Positions 57,078 through 64,000 of a stretch of 64,000 nt of DNA are shown in pieces; positions within the stretch are counted from its first letter, which is position 1, and every line of letters starts with the position of its first letter. Under the pieces are notes generated by a model. It was not told the DNA's origin. It worked only from the letters and a program-made list of their open reading frames with translations, and made no database searches. A program made the position numbers and the translations under genes. Origin of the DNA: Physcomitrium patens (Eukaryota > Streptophyta > Bryopsida > Funariales > Funariaceae); the NCBI RefSeq assembly GCF_000002425.4, contig NC_037265.1:2921503-2985502 (forward strand). The letters run 5' to 3'.

Positions 57078-58405
57078 TTAGATGTTTCATTCAATAAATT
57101 TTGTCAACCATCTGTAAAGTATATACTTCTTATTTTAATTGTTTTAGTTTTAATTCCAAGTCGGTTGGTAATTTTAGTCAAGATACATTTTTTTGTGGAA
57201 CTACAATCCACAAGTACTCAATATGGTTGTCATCTTAATCATCTTATTAGATACACCAGTTGATCTTTATATAATTTTCTAAGGCCATGCTGTTTGTCTT
57301 TGAAAGACAGTAGCTATTCCTACTATTGGCCCTTGGTGCTTTTATTGAGGAGTCTTATTTCCTTATTCCATTTTATTATCGACTAAATGAATCTTGAGAT
57401 TGTGAATTTGCCTTGATTTGTTGATGCTTGAATTTTGATGTTTTGTATAATCTTTGATCTGATGGCCTGACTCTCGACAATAGAAATACAATTTCTTCTG
57501 TGCCAATATTCATTGTCTTTGTAGTTCATTAATTTCCATTGGCATTGGTTGTTGTGCTATAGTATTAGATAGTAATATAAGACTTCATGCTTTAAGTTGT
57601 GTTCCATAATTTCTAAAAACTATAGCATCAACTGTCTCTGCAATCCTAATTGCATCTTCAAATGTTTGTAGATCTCTTAATTTGACTTCTTTTTGGACTC
57701 CAAGTTTTAATTCTTGTAGAAAATAATCCATCATCTCTATCTTTGGAACATTGTCAATTTAGAGACATAGGGACTTGAATGAAGAAACACAATCTTGTAC
57801 CAACATAGATTGTATAAGATTTACTAACTAATTGTGTGCTATCTTTTCTGCATTGATGGATCAAAATTGATTTCTAAACTCGGTCTTAAATTCTTTTCAA
57901 TCACAAAATTCACCTTGAGCTCCATAGTTTTAAACTCAATGTTACTACCAAATGGTTGTTGCATCTCTCAAATAGCTAGCTACATATATAATTCTTTTGA
58001 TGGTACTTGCCCTAAATAGTTGGAGGTAATGTTGCATGCTAAAGAGCCATTCGCATACATCTTTTTGCCTTAAAGTTCTAAAGTAAATACCAAATTTACT
58101 CAATTTTAGTCTAATAGATGTCAATTTTCTTAACTTGGAGGCTTTCATTTGCCCTTGTAGAGTAGCTATCAAGTGTAGGAGGTGTTGTATTTGAGCTTCT
58201 ATCTGGGATTGCTCTATCATATGTCCCATGGTATAATTTCTTCACTGAACTCCACTATTATAATACCTTCTCTCTTTGTAATTGACTTCTTAAGAATAGC
58301 TGATAGTAGCTTCAACACATTATTAATATGAGTACAACAACTAATCTCAAATAAGATGATGGCTATAGACATGCTACTAAAGAATGGCCTAATACTTGCT
58401 TTGAT
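57078..58405 (-). pseudogene. gag of element 3
   Basis: Minus-strand frame 57,945-58,229 (94 codons) has EAQIQHLLHLIATLQGQMKA (coiled-coil start) and DVCEWLFSMQHYLQLF followed by IIYVASYLRDATTIW, the pattern of a gypsy capsid (W...Y, ASxLxxxA..W). Further left the frame is broken, with a possible zinc-knuckle region near 57,490. The protease side is interrupted by element 4. Confidence 0.65.
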
Positions 58406-58410
58406 ACTGA

Positions 58411-58875
58411 TGAAACAAGATTGGACTATCTCAAAAATCTAAGACCCTTTTAATATATAGCAATATAAATTCCATTACAATGTAGGACAAAATACACTAC
58501 AAAAAAAAAAAATAAACAAGAAGATGCAAAACCAAACTTTATTAAGAAAATGGATCCAAAGCCATACATAACTAGATGCCTAAATATCCTTGGCCAATCC
58601 TTTTTATACTTTGTCTAATCATCCTAGAACTTTCTAAAATGTTCTTAATGATGGATTCTACCTAAACAACCACCCTAAGTTCTTTCTAAAATGTTCCATA
58701 GTCGATCCTACCTTGATAAATATTCTAAGCTCTTTTAAAATATTCTATGGTAGATCCTATATAGTCCATTAATCTAACTCTAATTCTAAAAAATTTTATA
58801 AACTTCACAAATATGATTCCAATTATCTATTTTTAAGTATTAATAATATAAATATCTTATCTACATATTATTATA
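58411..58875 (-). repeat. 5' LTR of element 3
   Basis: On the plus strand TGAAACAAG...TTATTATA, aligning base by base at its end with the 3' LTR (TCGTTACA at 32,045). The primer site (GTATCAAAGC on the minus strand) adjoins at 58,395-58,407. Element 6 begins at the next base. Confidence 0.8.
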
Positions 58876-59475
58876 TGTCACAGATATATATATATAAGTA
58901 TTTAAATAAATATCCATGATTAGATAAAAGTAGATAATTATAGATAAAAATAGATACTCTAATAAATACCTATATGATTGGATAAAAATAAGCAAAAGTA
59001 GATAATATTAGGTTAATTTCATAATACCTTTTAGAGAAGCTTTCTAGAAGTTATATAGATGATATTTTGACTTTACATGTATTTGTAGTTCATTGATAGG
59101 TTAGAAACTTGGTCAACAAGTTAATCACATGTTGTTAGCTTATAAAATAAGTTAATTATGTGATACACATATTATAAACTTGGCTTACAAGTTAAAATAC
59201 ATGTCTTGCAAAGTCAACACATTTTGGAGGTCCTATAGGATATTGCCATATAGCTCCTAGTTAAGAGTATATATAGAGGCAAGAGTGAAGCCTTCTTTAC
59301 TCTTTTCAACAACTTTTTAGTCCTTAGTCTTATTTTTAGACTTTCTAGTCTTCTTGTTTTTAGCAATAGCTATTCTACATTAATAATATATCATCTTTGA
59401 GTGACTTTCTAGTTCTTTTTAGTATCAAAAGAGTGTATTGAGGATTTTCTTTCTTTGATATTTATATCTTTGATA
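58876..59475 (+). repeat. 5' LTR of element 6
   Basis: About 600 bp, matching the family LTR through TCAACACATTTTGGAGGTCC, the TATA-like TATATATAG and the hairpin (59,278-59,307, now with mismatches). The 3' end is most like that of element 1 (GAGTGA...TCAAA), a subfamily distinct from element 2. The exact end is uncertain. Confidence 0.7.
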
Positions 59476-59683
59476 ATTTAACAAGAATATTAACTTATTA
59501 TTTCTATCTTGTTTTGAAAGTGAATTACTTTAAATTTTATTTTTTTAATATTAATCTTTTCTTTAAAGAGAGTGAATTATCCTTCTTTATGGAAATTTTG
59601 ATTTGATATTAAAGGTTACAGATTACCTTGCTCTAATTTAATTTTTTGAATTTATTTGAATTATCTATAAAAAAAAAAGATTA

Positions 59684-60710
59684 TGGATGCTATTCTCAAC
59701 AAAAGTGAAAATAGATTTGCAACTATTACAAATGTTCATGAATTTTTTAATACTTTAAGAGTAGAAATCTCACGTATTTTCAATGTAAATCATAGAGGTA
59801 ATATTCCTATGCCTATAGAAGTTTAGAGTTTGCGACAAGAAGTTGTGCAATTAAAGAAAGTAAGTAAATTGACCTCACAACCAAATTTAGAGAGTTTTGT
59901 TTCTACAAGTATGATGGAGACAAGGTTTGATATGCTTGAGAAGTTTGATGGAACAAGATCAAAATTTCAAGGATTTGTATAACAAGTCAAGCTCTATCTA
60001 AGTTTGTATCCCTTTCAATACCTTGATGGATTTACTCTAGTCGGATTTATAGATGTATTATTATTAGGAAGTGCTCTTCCTTGGTTTGCACCTTGAATGG
60101 AAAAAAGATTCATGACTCCTTTATGATTTGAATTCATTCCTAGGAGTGTATATGGTCATATTTGGAGAAGGTAATTGTGAAAGAATAGCAAAGTTCAAGC
60201 TCTTATCTTTGTCGTAAGAATTATAATTAGCTACCATATATACTGTTGAATTCTAAAACCTAGCTTATAGCATAGATTGCAATGACAAAGCCATTATCAA
60301 TCAATTTTGATATGGATTAAAGGATAATGTCAAAGATTTGTTACTTTCAATATTAAAGGTAAAGTCTTTGAATTAATTTATTGCTCAAGCCATTGCATAT
60401 GACAATTGATTAATTGAAAGACGTCAAGAACAAAGACTTGGTTAGAGAAGAACAAATCAAATAATGTCAATAGCTTCCAAGTTTTTAGAAACACATTCAT
60501 CAAGGCAAAAACCAATGCAAATTGATACGGTACGTTTGAAATCCTTCATGGAGTAGGAAAAGACTCAACAATGTCAAAAGGGCTTATGCTTGTATTGTGA
60601 AAAAATTGAACATACTATTCAACATTGTCCAAAAAAACAATGCAACCACAAAATGAAAAGCATGGTTGCCAAAGAAGATAATATGTTGAAAAATAAGTTT
60701 TTCCAGCTAT
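59684..60710 (+). pseudogene. gag of element 6
   Basis: Starts with an ATG at 59,684 (MDAILNKSENRFATITN), matching element 1 gag. FDGTRSKFQGFV occurs near 59,945 and a complete CCHC knuckle, LCLYCEKIEHTIQHCPKKQ, near 60,585-60,640. Several stops and frameshifts interrupt it. Confidence 0.7.
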
Positions 60711-60779
60711 AATAGAGGCCATGCAATTGGAATCTTATATAAATCTTAATAAAAGTCATATTCTCTATTCAAATCCCTC

Positions 60780-60914
60780 ATCTTATTTTATAATAGAAGT
60801 TTATTTACGACCAAAAAATTACAAAGTCTTAATTTTATTAGATTCAAGAGCCTTTATTTGTTTTATAGATGAAGATTTTATCAAAAAATAAGAGATATGG
60901 ATAGTTAAAAAAAC

Positions 60915-60958
<44 letters not shown>

Positions 60959-61760
60959 TCATAGATGGTCATTTGCTATCTTCTAAAGATGTTACACATG
61001 AGACTGTTCTTTTAGATGTAGCAATTAAAGATCATAATAGTATAATAATATTTAATGTACTAAGATCTCTCTTCAATCCAATTATTTTAGAATTATCTTG
61101 GTTACAAAATTATAATCCTCAGATAGGTTGAATTTCTTGAAACCTTATTTTTTTGATAGTTTAACTCAAAATCTTGTTAGTCAAGTAGAAATACATAAGT
61201 CTAATACATCCAAATTTTTACTGATAGATGCGAGAGCTTTTATGCATGCTGCAAAAGAAAGGTTATCTTTTTCTTTAAATGCCATGTCTATTTTTGATGG
61301 TGAGAAGATGCCAAGTGGTATTCTCAGCCAATATCAAGATTTTTGGGATATTTTTAAAAAGAAGAATATAGATATTCTTCTAGAGCATTCTCTTTATGAT
61401 TGTTCCATTGATCTTCATGAAAGAGCTCAACCACCATTTGGACCAATCTATAGCCTATTACTAAACAAATTGGTTACACTAAAAGAATACATTAATAAAA
61501 ACTTGGCTAATAAATTTCATACATCATTCTAAATTTCTAGTTGGAGCTCCTATCTTATTTGTGAAGATCGTATCTTGATGATTTTGTCATGTGTTATTTG
61601 GATGACATTTTAATCTACTCTAAGAACTTAAAAGAACATAAAGTTTATATTTGTTGTGTATTACAAAAACTTAGGGATGCAAGATTATATGTCAAGTTAA
61701 AAAAATATGTATTCTACTACTCAAGTTAACTTCCTAGGATATATCAATTCCAAAAAAGGA
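60780..61760 (+). pseudogene. Protease and partly deleted RT of element 6
   Basis: The protease active site has decayed to LLDSRAFICFIDEDF (G to R). An AT microsatellite (60,918-60,956) lies in the protease. The frame 61,128-61,532 covers the protease-RT linker to [14 protein letters not shown]. At about 61,565 the sequence jumps from PILFVK to [17 protein letters not shown], so about 350 bp of RT, including its first catalytic Asp, are missing relative to element 2. Confidence 0.7.
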
Positions 61761-62420
61761 ATAATGATGGATTCAAAGAACATCTAGACTATCATAAATT
61801 GAAAGATTTCAAGAATAGTCAGAAACATGCAATACTTTTTAGGCTTTGCTAATTACTATTGAATATTCATCAAGAATTTTTTTCAAGTTACAGCTCTACT
61901 TATATATTTGACTTATAAAGAAAAATTTGAGTAGAGTAAAGAAGTCAAAGCATCATTTCATGCTTTAAAAAAGAATTTACTTCTGTACCAATTTTATATT
62001 GTATTGTCTTCTCTAAGGCATTTTTCATAGAAATAAATGCATTAGACTTTGTCTTTGGTGCAGTATTATCACAAATGGGAGTAGATGACAAATTCCATCT
62101 AATAACTTATTATTCCAAATTTTTTTTAGTAGTCAAGATTAATCATAAGATCAATGACAAAGAGTTCTTTGTAATTGTAGATTCATTTCAAGAATGGAGT
62201 CATTATTTAGAATGCACCTTGAAACCAATTACAGTATATACAAATCACAAAAACCTTGAATATTTCATGTCATCATGTATTTTGAATCGTTGCCAAGTTC
62301 ATTAGAGTATGTTTTATCAAGATTTGATTTCAAGATCATTTATTGACTTGAAAAATAATAAGGTTTATTGGACGTCCTTTTTAGATGTTTTTATCTTGTA
62401 CTAAAAGAAAGAGATGCATC
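61761..62420 (+). pseudogene. RT connection and RNase H of element 6
   Basis: Contains FGAVLSQMG (about 62,055), the frame at 62,075-62,305 with INHKINDKEFFVIVDSFQEW and VYTNHKNLEYFM, aligning with RNase H of element 2. The first catalytic Asp region (TDASDF in element 2) has changed to NALDF. Inactive. Confidence 0.7.
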
Positions 62421-63430
62421 TTTTGATCAACTAAAAATAATTCTCTTGAAGTCGAAGCATTTTTATCTCCAAGCAATAAAATCAATATTGATTTTTGATT
62501 ATGATTTTATCAAGAAAATTCAATCAAGTATGTCCTCTTATCTTCTTATTCATGATATCAAGAATAATTCTTCTAAATCTCATGATACTTTGAAGTTTGA
62601 GTTGAAGAATAATCTACTCTATTTTGAAGGACAATTATACATTCAAAAAAGTGAGGTACAATTATATGTTCTTTAAACTCATCATGACTTTTCAATGGCC
62701 AAATATTTGGATACAACAAGACTTTGGAGCTAATATCTAAAGATTTTTAGTGGCTTCAAATGTAAAAAGTAGTCAAAGACTTTGTACAATCATGTGATAT
62801 TTATTCAAGATCCAAAATTCCTTGGCATTGACCTTATGGACTTCTTCAACCATTACTTATTCTATAACAACTATGGTCTTTTGTTTCTATAGATTTTATC
62901 ATAGATCTTCCAATCTTAGGTTCGTATGATTCTATATTTGTGGTAGTAGATTGTTTTATCAAGATGGAACATTTTGTACTATATACAAAATCTATCACTA
63001 ATGAAGAAACAACTATGATTTTTTTTTTCAACATCTATTGCTATCATGGATTATCTAAAGATATTATATCATATGAGAGGATTTAATTTATATCAAGTTT
63101 TTGGAAAATCCTTTTCAAGTTTTTAAAGGTGGATATAAAATTTTCATTGACTTTTCATCATCAAACTAATCGGTAAATAGAATGGGTAAATCAAGTTTTG
63201 GAACAGTACTTAAGGTATATTATCAACTATCAACAAGATGATTGAACAACTTTTTTATCATTAGCAAAGTTTGCGTATAATAATTTGATACATTCATCTA
63301 CTCAACGAATATCTTTTTTTACTAATTATGGTTATTATCTAAAATTTGATACTTTTATCTTTTTAAAAGTTGATAATCATATCACAAAAGATTTAGCAAA
63401 TCATTTGTTAGAGTTACATGCAACAATGAA
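62421..63430 (+). pseudogene. Integrase of element 6
   Basis: Frame 62,368-62,676 holds the part before the zinc finger (MSSYLLIHDIKNNSSKSHD). Later decayed pieces give SCDIYSRSK, DLPILGSYDSIF and LEQYLRYIINYQQDD. Stops are abundant, and the zinc-finger and D,D,E residues are partly lost. Confidence 0.7.
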
Positions 63431-64000
63431 AGCACAGTTAAAAAAAATTCAAGAATGACAAAAGATTAATACAGATGCATATTGCAAGAAGTAACCATAA
63501 TTCAACGTAAGTGACAAGATATAGCTACTTTGTCTCAATATCAAGACTATCCGTCCTTGTGACAAGTTAGATTACTTTAGGTTTAAATCTTTTCCTATTA
63601 GTAAATAAGTCAATCTTGTTGCTTATCAATTATATCTATTGAAGTTTATGAAGATCCACACTATATTTCATGTATTTCTTTTTGAGCCATATAAAACAAT
63701 GAATATCTTAGAAAGAAGACAAATGCCACCTCTTCTTATAGAAGTGAATAATAATCAAAGGTTTAAGATGGAAGAAGTCTTAAATTCAAGACAACACCAA
63801 AATAGATCAAAATATCTTATTCATTGATACAAATATGGTATTAGTAAATACACATGAAAGCCACCAAAGAATCTTGCAAATGCAACAAAGAGATTTGAAG
63901 CTTTTCATTGATGACATCCAACAAAATCAAGATAAAGAATAACAAATCTTTGCTATAAAAGAAACAAGATCAAAGGAAGATAAGACTCTACCTTCTATTC
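63431..64000 (+). pseudogene. Integrase C-terminus and chromodomain of element 6
   Basis: Includes TQLKKIQE-like linker sequence, then 63,639-63,827 with MKIHTIFHVFLFEPYKTMNI and FKMEEVLNSRQHQNRSKYLI, the chromodomain start, uninterrupted at the position where element 5 entered element 2. The window ends about 30 bp before the expected start of the accessory frame. Confidence 0.7.

Larger units (their letters stand above)
31619..58875 (-). mobile_element. Element 3: outermost Ty3/gypsy element of the nested cluster
   Basis: Matching LTRs lie at 31,619-32,045 and 58,411-58,875. Between them, minus-strand gag (57,078-58,405) and pol (32,046-35,330) are separated by element 4 (35,331-57,072). 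Removing the insert gives an element of about 5.5 kb. The primer site beside the 5' LTR reads GTATCAAAGC on the minus strand, near the initiator-Met site TGGTATCAGAGC. A purine-rich AAAGGAAGATTAAG precedes the 3' LTR. All frames are broken, and the RT YxDD box has become FINN. Confidence 0.8.
58876..64000 (+). mobile_element. Element 6: decayed chromovirus, truncated by the window end
   Basis: It begins TGTCACAGATA at the base after element 3's LTR. 5' LTR to about 59,470, then gag, protease, RT with an internal deletion, RNase H, integrase and chromodomain, all on the plus strand and homologous to elements 1 and 2. The window ends just before the expected accessory frame and 3' LTR. Frames are heavily broken. 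Confidence 0.85.

Overview
The window is nuclear DNA of a land plant. It has two spliced genes with GT-AG introns that belong to plant families (an NPF/NRT1-PTR transporter and a PLATZ zinc-binding protein), set in very AT-rich DNA filled with decayed Ty3/gypsy LTR retrotransposons. The sharp contrast between moderately GC-rich, CpG-containing genes and AT-rich surroundings, and a retroelement with fungal-like protease and RT motifs, suggest a seed-free plant, possibly a moss. That assignment is inference.

Layout. 1-3.26 kb: non-coding, microsatellite-rich. 3.26-3.92 kb (+): weak remnants of a coiled-coil gene. 4.84-8.53 kb (-): NPF transporter in six coding exons, with an upstream array of TGACGTGG boxes at 8.76-8.84 kb. 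9.51-17.66 kb: a badly decayed chromodomain-type gypsy element (element 1, -) that contains two solo LTRs. 17.7-23.9 kb: AT-rich DNA with one isolated GC-rich island at 18.9-19.2 kb. 23.9-26.4 kb: upstream region of the PLATZ gene. 26.40-28.00 kb (+): PLATZ gene in three exons. 28.8-31.6 kb: AT-rich DNA, a hairpin and an old LTR fragment.

31.62-58.88 kb is a set of retrotransposons nested inside one another. Element 3 (-, 31,619-58,875) was entered by element 4 (+, 35,331-57,072, tRNA-Asp primer site). Element 4 was entered by element 2 (+, 39,065-54,593, chromovirus). Element 2 was entered by element 5 (-, 44,075-52,653, nearly intact) and by a second copy of its own family, now a solo LTR (53,052-53,601). 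Target duplications are visible for element 2, element 5 and three solo LTRs. Decay falls with nesting depth: the outer elements are riddled with stops, while element 5 keeps long gag and pol frames. Element 6 (+, 58,876 to the window end) abuts the end of element 3 and is of the same family as elements 1 and 2.

Most of the window is therefore accreted mobile DNA between two ordinary genes. The least familiar signals are a conserved accessory reading frame between the chromodomain and the 3' LTR of the element 1/2 family, a run of perfect hairpins in that family's LTRs next to a TATA box, an element 4 that has lost RT and RNase H but has an extra coiled-coil frame after integrase, and 22-bp-spaced bZIP-type boxes upstream of the transporter. 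I saw no tRNA or rRNA gene and no CRISPR array.
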